A stretch of DNA of 6,122 nt, taken from an uncultured Eubacteriales bacterium. Lineage in GTDB: Bacteria > Bacillota > Clostridia > Lachnospirales > CAG-274. Of this stretch, positions 1 through 5,919 are shown one piece after another; position 1 is the stretch's first letter, and every line of letters starts with the position of its first letter. The stretch covers positions 1 through 6,122 of the forward strand of contig CABVEG010000109.1 of the NCBI GenBank assembly GCA_902497185.1. Reading direction: 5' to 3'. A program made the position numbers and the translations under genes. Under the pieces are notes generated by a model. The model was not told where the DNA came from, did no database searches, and was given only the letters and a program-made list of their open reading frames with translations.

Positions 1-1
1 C

Positions 2-92
2 TTGCAAGAAATGCTCGTCAGCACTTTCAGCTAAAGCTGAAAGCCAGCCTGCGGCTGTCAGATAAATCTTTCTGTGCAAGCATTTCTTGCAG
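2..92. repeat. Long inverted repeat enclosing three hairpins (four-way-junction fold)
   Basis: Bases 3-15 (TGCAAGAAATGCT) are the exact reverse complement of 79-91, with a further T-G pair at 2/92. Inside this 13-bp closing stem, GCA at 21-23 can pair with TGC at 75-77. Three hairpins follow: a perfect 9-bp stem with an AA turn (24-32/35-43), CAGCC/GGCTG (45-49/53-57), and CAGA/TCTG (59-62/71-74). The result is a compact branched fold, seen directly in the bases. Such a fold could form as RNA or as a DNA cruciform. Confidence 0.7.
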
Positions 93-122
93 TATACTAA
101 GGTGGGGACCAGCCGTGTAGTC

Positions 123-340
123 TGTGTCCTTGCTATGCAAGTACACAAACCAGTCCTCGTCACTGGATGCTTGGGCGAGCAGCAAAACAAGGTTTTGCGA
201 CCAGCCTCGGTCGGGCAAAGCTCTTACAAGCAACTTTGCTACGCAAAGCAAGTCCCGTATGCTTCGGGATTGCAAACCTGCGGATTAAAGTCTGCGACGC
301 TTTTTGAATTACGGTGTCGCAAAGAAATTCACTATTTCTT
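123..340. repeat. Run of about nine tandem hairpins
   Basis: Consecutive, mostly non-overlapping stem-loops fill this stretch. TGTGT-C-CTTGC / GCAAG-T-ACACA (123-133/137-147) has one mismatch. CCAGT/ACTGG (150-154/162-166) is followed by a 4-bp stem at 169-172/177-180. GCAAAAC/GTTTTGC is at 182-188/192-198 and GACC/GGTC at 199-202/209-212. CTTTGC at 234-239 can pair with GCAAAG at either 215-220 or 243-248. GTCCCG/CGGGAT is at 252-257/265-270, GCGGA/TCTGC with one G-T pair at 280-284/291-295, GCGACGC/GGTGTCGC with one G-T pair at 294-300/314-320, and AAGAAAT/ATTTCTT at 322-328/334-340. Some neighbours share bases and are therefore mutually exclusive. Confidence 0.65.
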
Positions 341-365
341 GAAAAATTTAGTTTATTGACAGTCT

Positions 366-396
366 GAGAACTTTTGTTGACAAGGGTTCTTTTTTT
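366..396 (+). terminator. Rho-independent terminator after the hairpin array
   Basis: AGAACTTTTG (367-376) pairs with CAAGGGTTCT (381-390) around the TTGA loop at 377-380. The ten base pairs include two G-T pairs. The right arm runs straight into seven T residues (390-396). This is a standard intrinsic terminator for + strand transcription arriving from the hairpin array or from a gene left of the window. It insulates that transcript from the TfoX-domain gene downstream. Confidence 0.75.
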
Positions 397-433
397 CTTG
401 CAATAAGTGATGTTATATGAGAAAATTAAGTAA

Positions 434-439
434 TATAAT
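434..439 (+). promoter_or_regulatory. Probable -10 box for the TfoX-domain gene
   Basis: A perfect TATAAT lies 26 bases before the start codon and about 15 bases before the GGAGG ribosome binding site (455-459). It is the first good -10 box after the terminator at 366-396. The -35 position (410-417) matches TTGACA at only three of six bases, so the promoter is either weak in that element or activator-assisted. The gene needs its own promoter because the terminator separates it from upstream transcription. Confidence 0.45.
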
Positions 440-465
440 AAATTTGATAACTTTGGAGGTAAAAA

Positions 466-783
466 ATGGCATCAAGTAAGGAATATCTGGATTTTATATT
501 AGAGCAGTTAAGCTGTCTTAGTGACATTACATTCAGAAAAATGATGGGAGAATACATTTTATATTACAAGGATAAAATTATTGGCGGTATATATGATGAC
601 CGCTTTCTTGTTAAGCCTGTTAATTCTGCAAAAGTACTTATGCCTGATGCAGGCTATGAGCTGCCTTATGAGGGAGCTAAGGAAATGCTTTTAGTGGATA
701 ATTTGGATAATAAAGAATTTTTAAAGGAGTTGGTAGAGGCTATGTACGAGGAATTGCCAAATCCAAAGAGTAAGAATAAATAG
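466..783 (+). CDS. TfoX/Sxy family N-terminal-domain protein
   Basis: This 105-residue protein matches the TfoX N-terminal domain over nearly its whole length. The recognisable core is FRKMMGEYILYYKDKIIGGIYDDRFLVKPV (residues about 23-52, split here only by memory of the family pattern): the family's R-K/S-M-F/M-G-x-Y segment, then the beta strands ending in the D-R-x-x-L/V-K signature. In Haemophilus and E. coli, TfoX/Sxy promotes CRP-dependent competence gene expression. Firmicute single-domain homologues lack the second TfoX domain and have no established role, so a competence function should not be assumed. The ATG at 466 is supported by GGAGG at 455-459 with a good spacing. The C-terminal end is short and lysine-rich. 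It may be expressed alone or read through into the genes downstream, since no terminator is seen in the 104-nt gap. Family assignment is firm; function is unknown. Confidence 0.85.
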   Translation: MASSKEYLDFILEQLSCLSDITFRKMMGEYILYYKDKIIGGIYDDRFLVKPVNSAKVLMPDAGYELPYEGAKEMLLVDNLDNKEFLKELVEAMYEELPNPKSKNK

Positions 784-876
784 TTTACTCTTGCAAATTA
801 TGGCTTATTGTGAGAAAATATAAATCATAAAGTAATTTAGTCGAATAAGCAAAAAATCCAGTATTATCAATAAAAT

Positions 877-881
877 AGGAG
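877..881 (+). promoter_or_regulatory. Ribosome binding site of the epimerase-like gene
   Basis: AGGAG lies six bases before the ATG at 888 and fixes the start of the epimerase-like reading frame. The rest of the 104-nt gap (784-887) contains no gene, no convincing terminator and only poor promoter-like AT-rich stretches. Confidence 0.7.
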
Positions 882-887
882 TTAGTT

Positions 888-1762
888 ATGAATATATTAG
901 TTATTGGCGGAACCAGATTTTTTGGAATACACACGGTAAATGAGCTGTTGGCGCAAGGACATAATGTAACTATTGCCACAAGGGGAAGGGCGAAGGATAT
1001 ATTTGGTGACAGAGTATCAAGAATAACTCTTGAAAGAACAAATGCCGAAAGCATAAAAAATTCTTTATCAGGCAGACATTATGATGTGGTAATAGATAAA
1101 ATTGCATATTGTTCTAACGATATAAAATATATTTTAGATGTTGTTGATTGTGATAAATATATACATATGTCAAGTACATCTGTTTATGAACCAAAGCATT
1201 GGGATACTAAGGAAAAGGATTTGATGCCAAAAGTAAACAATTGATTTGGTGCGGAAGAAAGGATTTCCCTTATGATGAAATAAAGAGGCAGGCAGAATGT
1301 GCTTTATTTCAGGAATATAAAAATGTTAATGCCATAGCTGTCAGGTATCCTTTTGTAATAGGCAGTGATGATTACACTAAAAGACTTCTTTTTTATATTG
1401 AAAATACAATAAATGAAATACCAATGAATATAGATAATCTTAATTGTCAAATGAGCTTTATTAATTCAGAGGAAGCAGGAAAATTTATTGCATTTCTGGT
1501 TGATAGAGATTTTTCAGGTGCAATAAATGGTTGTTCAAAAGGAACAATATCTATAAAAGAAATATTAGATTATGTGGAGCAAAAAACAGGTAAAAAAGCA
1601 ATTATTAATGAAAATGGTGAAAATGCACCATATAATGGCGAGCCTGAATACAGTATAAATACCAATAAGGCAGAGATGCTTGGATTTTGCTTTACGGATT
1701 TAAAGGCATGGATATTTGATTTAATAGAATATTATATAAATACAGTCAAAATTGATAAGTAG
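888..1762 (+). pseudogene. NAD-dependent epimerase/dehydratase-like gene, frameshifted
   Basis: This is an extended/atypical short-chain dehydrogenase (SDR) gene split into two frames. The first part (888-1244) has the NAD(P)-binding GGTRFFG motif at residues 7-13 and the SSTSVY segment at 95-100, whose serines/threonine hold the catalytic position. It then hits TGA at 1242-1244. The second part continues in the +2 frame to TAG at 1760-1762 with LIWCGRKDFPYDEIKRQAE, which contains the catalytic Y-x-x-x-K (Y129 and K133 of the repaired protein). Reading the +2 frame back from 1241 gives FDAKSKQ, the sequence expected for this family. One T is therefore missing from the short T run at 1220-1222. 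Adding it back gives one uninterrupted protein of 291 residues, normal for the family. The substrate is unknown (nucleotide sugar or a related metabolite). The lesion may be real inactivation, a phase-variable state or a sequencing error. The second piece has no ribosome binding site of its own, so it is not a separate gene. Confidence 0.85.
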
Positions 1763-1776
1763 GGACGTGGAAGTTT

Positions 1777-3921
1777 ATGCGAAAATTAGTTATAGCCGAA
1801 AAGCCATCTGTAGCAAGAGATATAGCAAAGGTATTAAAATGCAGCAAGAACGGCAACGGTTATTTATATAATGATGAATATATTATAAGCTGGGCTGTTG
1901 GTCATTTAGTGACATTGTGTGAGCCTGAGGAATATGATGAGAAATATAAAAAATGGCGCATGGAAACATTACCCATTATTCCCGAAAATATCAAAATTAA
2001 AGCTATTAAGAATACTATTGACCAGTACAAAATACTTGAAAAAATGCTTAAATCCGATGACATTGAAAGTCTTATTTGCGCAACAGACAGCGGACGTGAG
2101 GGAGAGCTGATATTCAGATATATTTATGAGCTTTCAGGCTGTACCAAGCCTTTTAAGCGACTTTGGATTTCAAGTATGACTGCACAGGCAATTAAAGAGG
2201 GTTTTGACAATCTTAAAGAGGGCAGTGAATACGATAATCTTTATCATTCAGCAAAGTGTCGTTCTGAGGCTGATTGGCTTGTAGGCATTAATGCAAGCAG
2301 AGCATTTACAATTAAGTACAACACACTTCTTAGCATAGGCAGGGTACAAACTCCTACTCTTGCAATTATTGCAGCAAGACAAAAGGAAATTGACAGCTTT
2401 GTTGTTTCCGAGTATTGGGAGATACAGGCTGATTTTGGTGAATATAAGGGCTTATGGTTTGAAATAAAGGCTGATGGTAATAAAAAAGTAGAGGAAACTA
2501 AAATACTTGTTAAGGCAAGGGCTAACGAAATTGCTAAAAAGGTAAAGGGACAACAGGCAACAGTTAAAGCCGTTGAGTGTGAGGAAAAGAAAAATCCACC
2601 TCCACTTTTATATGACCTTACAGAGCTGCAAAGGGATTGTAACAGGAAATTTGGCTTTTCTGCACAGCAAACCCTTTCCATTGTACAGGACTTATATGAA
2701 AAAAGAAAAATGGTTACATATCCAAGAACTGACAGCAGATATTTATCTGATGATATGATACCCAAGCTGAAAGTAATTGCAGGCAAATTAATGGGAACAG
2801 AGGTTTATAACAAATACGCAAGCTATGTTGTAAATCTGCCTAAGCTGCCCATTACAAAGAGAATAGTTGACAACTCAAAGCTGAGTGACCACCACGCTAT
2901 TATACCAACGGAAGTAAATCCTAAAATAAATGCCTTAAGCGATGCTGAATTTAAGGTATATGATTTAATTGCAAGAAGATTTTTACAGGTTTTTTATCCT
3001 TATTATGTATATAATACAACTAAAATTGTTACGGAATGTCAGGGTGAACAGTTTGTGACAAGGGGTACAACAGTTGTAGACAAGGGCTGGACAGAGCTTA
3101 ATGTTAAGTCCGAAAAAGAAAAAAAGACTGAAGAGGTTTTACCTGATGTAAAGCCGGATGATACCTTTACTACAAAGGGTGCTAAGGTTTCAACAAAGAA
3201 AACTAAGCCGCCTCAAACATATAATGAAGCAAGTCTTTTGTCAGCTATGGAAAATGCAGGAAGATTTGTAGAGGATGAGGCTTTAAAGGAACAGTTAAAG
3301 GAATCGGGACTTGGTACTCCTGCTACAAGAGCAGCTATTATTGAACGTCTTATTAAAGTCGGATACATTGTGAGAAAAGGCAAATCACTTATACCGACTG
3401 AAAAAGGTATGAAACTTATTGAAATTGTGCCTGTTGAGCTTAAATCTCCCGAAACTACGGGAAAGTGGGAAAAAGGACTTACTTCCATTGCTAAGGGCAA
3501 AATGGATACTGAAAAATTTATGGGCAGTATTAAAAGGTATGTAAACTATATCATAAATAGGGCAAATACTGATAAATGCAGAGTAATATTTGCTGCTGAA
3601 AAGCCAAGAGGAAAAAGGGCAAGAGCAGCAGTATTAGGTGTCTGTCCTAATTGCAAAGGGCTCATTCTGGAAAATTCCAAAGGTTTTTATTGCAGCAACT
3701 GGAAACAGGGCTGTAAATTTACTATATGGAAAAACGCACTTGAAAATTACGGTGTGGCTATTGACAGTGAATTTGTTAAAGCAATTCTTGAAAAGGGAAA
3801 AATAGAAAATTTAAGTGTCCATAAGTCTGACACACAGGAGGATTGTACCTGTACTGTGTCATTAATGGCTGATAACAGCGGAAGAGTTGAAATAAGTAAT
3901 TTAAATAAGGTGAGGAAATGA
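1777..3921 (+). CDS. topB: DNA topoisomerase III (type IA)
   Basis: A 714-residue type IA topoisomerase, which relaxes negatively supercoiled DNA and decatenates single-strand-linked intermediates by cutting one strand through a 5'-phosphotyrosine. The N-terminal Toprim domain starts at once with KLVIAEKPSVA (acidic E8) and carries ATDSGREGE at 102-110. D104 and E108 fit metal binding; the second Asp of the DxD is Gly, as I recall for Bacillus-type TopB. The core contains SIGRVQTPTL and the active-site segment MVTYPRTDSRYL with catalytic Tyr315 (codon 2719-2721). The C-terminal end has one zinc-ribbon-like set (C623, C626, C639, C646) and a topoisomerase C-terminal repeat. Length is normal and the gene looks intact. 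The ATG at 1777 lies 14 nt after the epimerase stop, with only a modest GTGGAAG ribosome binding site. Homologues are both chromosomal and carried by conjugative elements; nothing around it here indicates an element. Confidence 0.97.
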   Translation: MRKLVIAEKPSVARDIAKVLKCSKNGNGYLYNDEYIISWAVGHLVTLCEPEEYDEKYKKWRMETLPIIPENIKIKAIKNTIDQYKILEKMLKSDDIESLICATDSGREGELIFRYIYELSGCTKPFKRLWISSMTAQAIKEGFDNLKEGSEYDNLYHSAKCRSEADWLVGINASRAFTIKYNTLLSIGRVQTPTLAIIAARQKEIDSFVVSEYWEIQADFGEYKGLWFEIKADGNKKVEETKILVKARANEIAKKVKGQQATVKAVECEEKKNPPPLLYDLTELQRDCNRKFGFSAQQTLSIVQDLYEKRKMVTYPRTDSRYLSDDMIPKLKVIAGKLMGTEVYNKYASYVVNLPKLPITKRIVDNSKLSDHHAIIPTEVNPKINALSDAEFKVYDLIARRFLQVFYPYYVYNTTKIVTECQGEQFVTRGTTVVDKGWTELNVKSEKEKKTEEVLPDVKPDDTFTTKGAKVSTKKTKPPQTYNEASLLSAMENAGRFVEDEALKEQLKESGLGTPATRAAIIERLIKVGYIVRKGKSLIPTEKGMKLIEIVPVELKSPETTGKWEKGLTSIAKGKMDTEKFMGSIKRYVNYIINRANTDKCRVIFAAEKPRGKRARAAVLGVCPNCKGLILENSKGFYCSNWKQGCKFTIWKNALENYGVAIDSEFVKAILEKGKIENLSVHKSDTQEDCTCTVSLMADNSGRVEISNLNKVRK

Positions 3922-4286
3922 AAATAAAGGTAATTGACTGTGATTTTTCAGTGTGTAAAATAAGTGATATTTCAAATGTGAATTTTAATGATGAATTTTG
4001 CTTTTTGTCAAAAACCGATGAAGAAATATCACTTGTTTGCAGAAGTGAATATGTGCCAAATAATGTAATAGATAGAGAGGATAATTGGAGAGCTTTCAGA
4101 ATTGAGGGCATTCTGGATTTTTCCCTTATTGGTATATTGTCTGAGATTTCTGCTGTTTTGGCGGAAAATAAAATAGGTATTTTCGCTGTATCGACCTATA
4201 ATACGGACTACATATTGGTTAAGAAAAGTAATTTTGATAAAGCAATAAATGCCTTAAACAATAGGGGATATTCAATTACTGTATAG
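3918..4286 (+). CDS. Small ACT-domain protein
   Basis: This 122-residue protein fits stand-alone ACT-domain proteins of Firmicutes (the CASTOR/ACT_7-like type). The first half is a beta-rich lead-in with SLVCRSEYVP and WRAFRIEG. The second half reads ILDFSLIGILSEISAVLAENKIGIFAVSTYNTDYILVK (an ACT helix-turn-strand unit, residues about 57-94), followed by a helix and a final strand. ACT domains usually bind amino acids and regulate enzymes, but no catalytic domain is present, so ligand and partner are unknown. The start ATG overlaps the topB stop as ATGA, and AAGGTGAGG sits just upstream inside topB, so translation is probably coupled to topB. The 3' end overlaps the convergent HTH gene by 11 bp. 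No terminator is seen between them. Family call is fairly sure; role is not. Confidence 0.8.
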   Translation: MKIKVIDCDFSVCKISDISNVNFNDEFCFLSKTDEEISLVCRSEYVPNNVIDREDNWRAFRIEGILDFSLIGILSEISAVLAENKIGIFAVSTYNTDYILVKKSNFDKAINALNNRGYSITV

Positions 4287-4698
4287 GCTCTTCCTGCATT
4301 TTTTCAAGCATTTCTTCACACTCCAAAAGATTTAATGAATTGTTGATTGCAAAAATAATTACACTGTCCCTTTTATTTCTTGGATATAAGGGACTTAAGC
4401 CTGCCAATCTTAGAAGTCTTTGACTGCTTTCAAGATCAAGCTCCATGCCGAATATAAGCTGTATCAGCTTGTTTCTTGAAGGTCTTTTCTTTCCTGAAAA
4501 AATTTCGTAGGCATATATATTGTTTAAATTCGATTTTTCTATTGCCTTTGTTTTGTTAATATCTTTTTCATATAAAAGCTGATTAAGATATTCAGAAAGG
4601 CTTGATTTTATAAAATCCTCTGTGTTATTATTAAAATAGTGATTTATGCTGTTTTCTTTTTTTAGTGTTTCAAGTAATTCCTCTGTGGTTTTCTTCAT
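4276..4698 (-). CDS. Small XRE-like helix-turn-helix protein
   Basis: This 140-residue protein appears to contain a lambda-repressor-type helix-turn-helix. After a polar helical N-terminus (1-45), residues about 47-85 include KTKAIEKSNLNNIYAYEIFSGKKRPSRNKLIQL, which fits the HTH with its recognition helix and the R-P-S-R-x-K-L-x-x-L turn. Residues 86-140 include LDLESSQRLLRLAGLSPLYP, a segment I recognise from small Firmicute XRE proteins. I chose the ATG at 4698 because GAGG lies eight bases upstream (4710-4707). The longer frame reaching 4818 would run across the promoter region and into the kinase gene on the other strand. The gene is divergent from a Ser/Thr kinase and probably regulates the shared spacer, either as a DNA-binding protein or as a kinase substrate; both are inference. 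No enzymatic domain is present. Confidence 0.8.
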   Translation of the reverse strand: MKKTTEELLETLKKENSINHYFNNNTEDFIKSSLSEYLNQLLYEKDINKTKAIEKSNLNNIYAYEIFSGKKRPSRNKLIQLIFGMELDLESSQRLLRLAGLSPLYPRNKRDSVIIFAINNSLNLLECEEMLEKMQEEPIQ

Positions 4699-4762
4699 TT
4701 GTATCGCCTCAGATATATAATATACGAATTTTGATAATATTTCAAGTGAAAAAGGTGAGGTT
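4699..4762. promoter_or_regulatory. Divergent promoter region between HTH gene and kinase gene
   Basis: For the - strand, TTGAAA (4745-4740) and TATTAT (4722-4717) are separated by exactly 17 bp, a good sigma-A-type promoter for the HTH gene. For the + strand, TATAAT at 4716-4721 and GATAAT at 4733-4738 are candidate -10 boxes for the kinase, both with poor -35 matches. The + and - strand -10 boxes overlap almost completely, so transcription in the two directions is likely to compete. ATAATAT occurs twice in direct orientation (4717-4723, 4734-4740), 17 bp apart, and could be an operator, although AT-rich spacers give such repeats by chance. Confidence 0.55.
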
Positions 4763-5848
4763 ATGGATAATATTGTAAAATTTAAACTTTCACAGTATTC
4801 AAATATAAAAAATCTCAATAGTGACGGAAGTGTTGTTTTAAGCTATGATTTAGGTACTGACAGGGTTTGTGTTAAAAAGTTTGTACATAGCGGTTTAGCT
4901 GAAATTTATGAAAAGCTTAAAAATATTAAAAGTGAGTATTTGCCTGAAATTTATGACATCATTGAATATGACGGCAACTGCCTTATTGTTGAGGAGTATA
5001 TAAAAGGCAGGTCTATTGAAGAAATTGTTACTGAGAAGAGGCAAATTGATAAAGAAACAGCCTGCAAATATTTTGTTGATATTGCAGAGGTGCTTGAAGT
5101 GGTCCATAATATTGGTATAATACATAGGGATATTTCTCCTGATAATGTTATTGTTGATGAAAATAACAGAGCAAGACTTTTGGATTTTGGTATAGCCAGA
5201 GTAGGTAACAAGAAAAAGAATTTTGACACCACTATATTAGGTACGGCAGGATTTGCTTCACCCGAGCAGTTTGGATTTGCTCAAACTGACGTAAGAAGTG
5301 ACATTTATTCAATGGGTGTGCTTCTTAATTATATGCTTACAGGGCATATTGTACAGATGGGCGTGTATGGTATTGAGCCGCTTAAATCTATTATAATTAA
5401 AGCTACTGATATTCAGCCCGATTTGAGATATAATAATATTTTTGATTTAAAGAATGAAGTTGGAAGATTATATTCCGATAAAAGAATTAAAGATTATCAT
5501 AAAGGAATTGGGCATAATAAAATTGATTTAGGCTTAAAGCCTATTCCGGGTTTTCGTACGGGGAAAATTTATAAAAAAGCTATTGCGGTATTTTTTTATT
5601 TCTTTTTTATTATATGGATATTTGCAATGTTTAATGAATATGGATTTTCACTTGATGCTTTAAAATATGATTTCTTTTATATTTTGATATATTTGATGCC
5701 TATATGGTGGTTTGGAAATAATGGAAAACAGTGGGATATAATTCCGGGATTAAAAAACAGAAGTCTAACGGCTAAACGTATAGCTGCTGTAATAGTTTAC
5801 TTTGTAATTATTACGGTATTTTTTGTATCAATACCGGCACCTCAATAA
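4763..5848 (+). CDS. Membrane-anchored Hanks-type Ser/Thr protein kinase
   Basis: A 361-residue protein kinase. Recognisable parts are VCVKKF with the ATP-anchoring lysine K38, the catalytic loop HRDISPDN (H121, R122, D123, N128; Ser125 stands where Lys is usual in Ser/Thr kinases), DFG at 141-143, GTAGFASPEQ at 160-169 (the APE region as SPE), and SDIYSMGVLL after it. All core catalytic residues are present, so it is probably active, but the glycine-rich loop is degenerate (only Gly22 in SDGSVVLSYD). The kinase domain ends near residue 235. A linker leads to three hydrophobic helices at about 273-290, 304-317 and 340-357. There are no PASTA repeats and no large extracellular sensor. AGGTGAGG (4753-4760) supports the ATG at 4763. 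It is divergent from the small HTH gene, a likely regulatory partner. Substrate unknown. Confidence 0.93.
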   Translation: MDNIVKFKLSQYSNIKNLNSDGSVVLSYDLGTDRVCVKKFVHSGLAEIYEKLKNIKSEYLPEIYDIIEYDGNCLIVEEYIKGRSIEEIVTEKRQIDKETACKYFVDIAEVLEVVHNIGIIHRDISPDNVIVDENNRARLLDFGIARVGNKKKNFDTTILGTAGFASPEQFGFAQTDVRSDIYSMGVLLNYMLTGHIVQMGVYGIEPLKSIIIKATDIQPDLRYNNIFDLKNEVGRLYSDKRIKDYHKGIGHNKIDLGLKPIPGFRTGKIYKKAIAVFFYFFFIIWIFAMFNEYGFSLDALKYDFFYILIYLMPIWWFGNNGKQWDIIPGLKNRSLTAKRIAAVIVYFVIITVFFVSIPAPQ

Positions 5849-5851
5849 AAT

Positions 5852-5868
5852 TTAAGCTCTCAGCTTAA
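5852..5868. repeat. Small hairpin just after the kinase stop codon
   Basis: TTAAGCT (5852-5858) pairs with AGCTTAA (5862-5868) around CTC, four bases after the kinase stop codon. It has no T run of its own on the + strand and lies directly before the stronger terminator. It may stabilise the 3' end of the kinase mRNA or be incidental. Confidence 0.4.
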
Positions 5869-5869
5869 C

Positions 5870-5919
5870 AAAAAAATAACACCTCGTACTATAATATGTG
5901 TATGAGGTGTTATTTTTTT
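5870..5919. terminator. Bidirectional Rho-independent terminator
   Basis: A perfect 16-bp inverted repeat (5870-5885 with 5904-5919) has an A tract on its left, ACACCTC/GAGGTGT in its core and a T tract on its right. Four more pairs (5886-5889 with 5900-5903, one G-T) extend the stem and leave a 10-base loop. It works as a terminator in both directions: for the kinase on the + strand and for the convergent XRE gene on the - strand, whose stop codon (5918-5920) lies at the base of the stem. Confidence 0.9.

Larger units (their letters stand above)
1..340 (+). other. Hairpin-dense intergenic element, possible structured ncRNA
   Basis: This stretch has no gene I can support, but almost every base lies in or beside an inverted repeat. 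Stems seen include 3-15/79-91, 24-32/35-43, 45-49/53-57, 123-133/137-147, 150-154/162-166, 182-188/192-198, 199-202/209-212, 215-220/234-239 or 234-239/243-248, 252-257/265-270, 280-284/291-295, 294-300/314-320 and 322-328/334-340. Base composition is much richer in G and C than the flanking genes. The octamer GACCAGCC occurs at 107-114 and 199-206, and GCAAAG occurs at 215, 243 and 319. A Rho-independent terminator follows on the + strand, which favours transcription in that direction. It could be a structured non-coding RNA, a structured 3' UTR of an upstream gene, or a dispersed repeat family. It matches no RNA class I can name, and its left end may lie outside the window. Strand and function are inference; the inverted repeats are directly visible. 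Confidence 0.55.

Noticed and set aside
27..275. 82-codon open frame on the - strand of the hairpin array
   Set aside because: It begins with TTG, has no ribosome binding site, resembles no family I know, and lies over palindromes that leave both strands open by composition.
1..340. Integron attC array or CRISPR array
   Set aside because: Stems differ in sequence, length and spacing, there is no regular repeat-spacer period, no consistent integron core sites, and no integrase or cas gene.
87..359. 90-codon open frame on the + strand of the hairpin array
   Set aside because: TTG start inside a stem, no ribosome binding site, no recognisable domain; stays open because the stretch is GC-richer and has few stop codons.
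356..382. Two TTGACA hexamers (356-361 and 377-382) as -35 boxes
   Set aside because: Neither has a -10 box at 16-18 bp, and the second is largely the loop of the terminator hairpin.
803..850. GCTTATT/AATAAGC inverted repeat between the TfoX-domain and epimerase genes
   Set aside because: Arms are 7 bp and 34 bases apart, with no T run after the right arm on the + strand; probably chance in AT-rich DNA.
1241..1762. Second half of the epimerase as an independent gene
   Set aside because: It starts with TTG without a ribosome binding site, lacks the nucleotide-binding half, and its frame continues upstream as family sequence to the lesion near 1220.
2244..2786. 180-codon - strand frame inside topB
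   Set aside because: Antisense shadow of topB with no ribosome binding site or domain, while topB is clearly coding throughout.
1777..3921. topB as a sign of an integrative conjugative element
   Set aside because: No relaxase, integrase, type IV secretion or attachment site is visible, and neighbours look chromosomal.
4699..4818. Longer N-terminus for the HTH protein starting at 4818
   Set aside because: The extra residues come from the promoter spacer and the first codons of the kinase gene on the other strand, and the ATG at 4698 has a well-placed GAGG.
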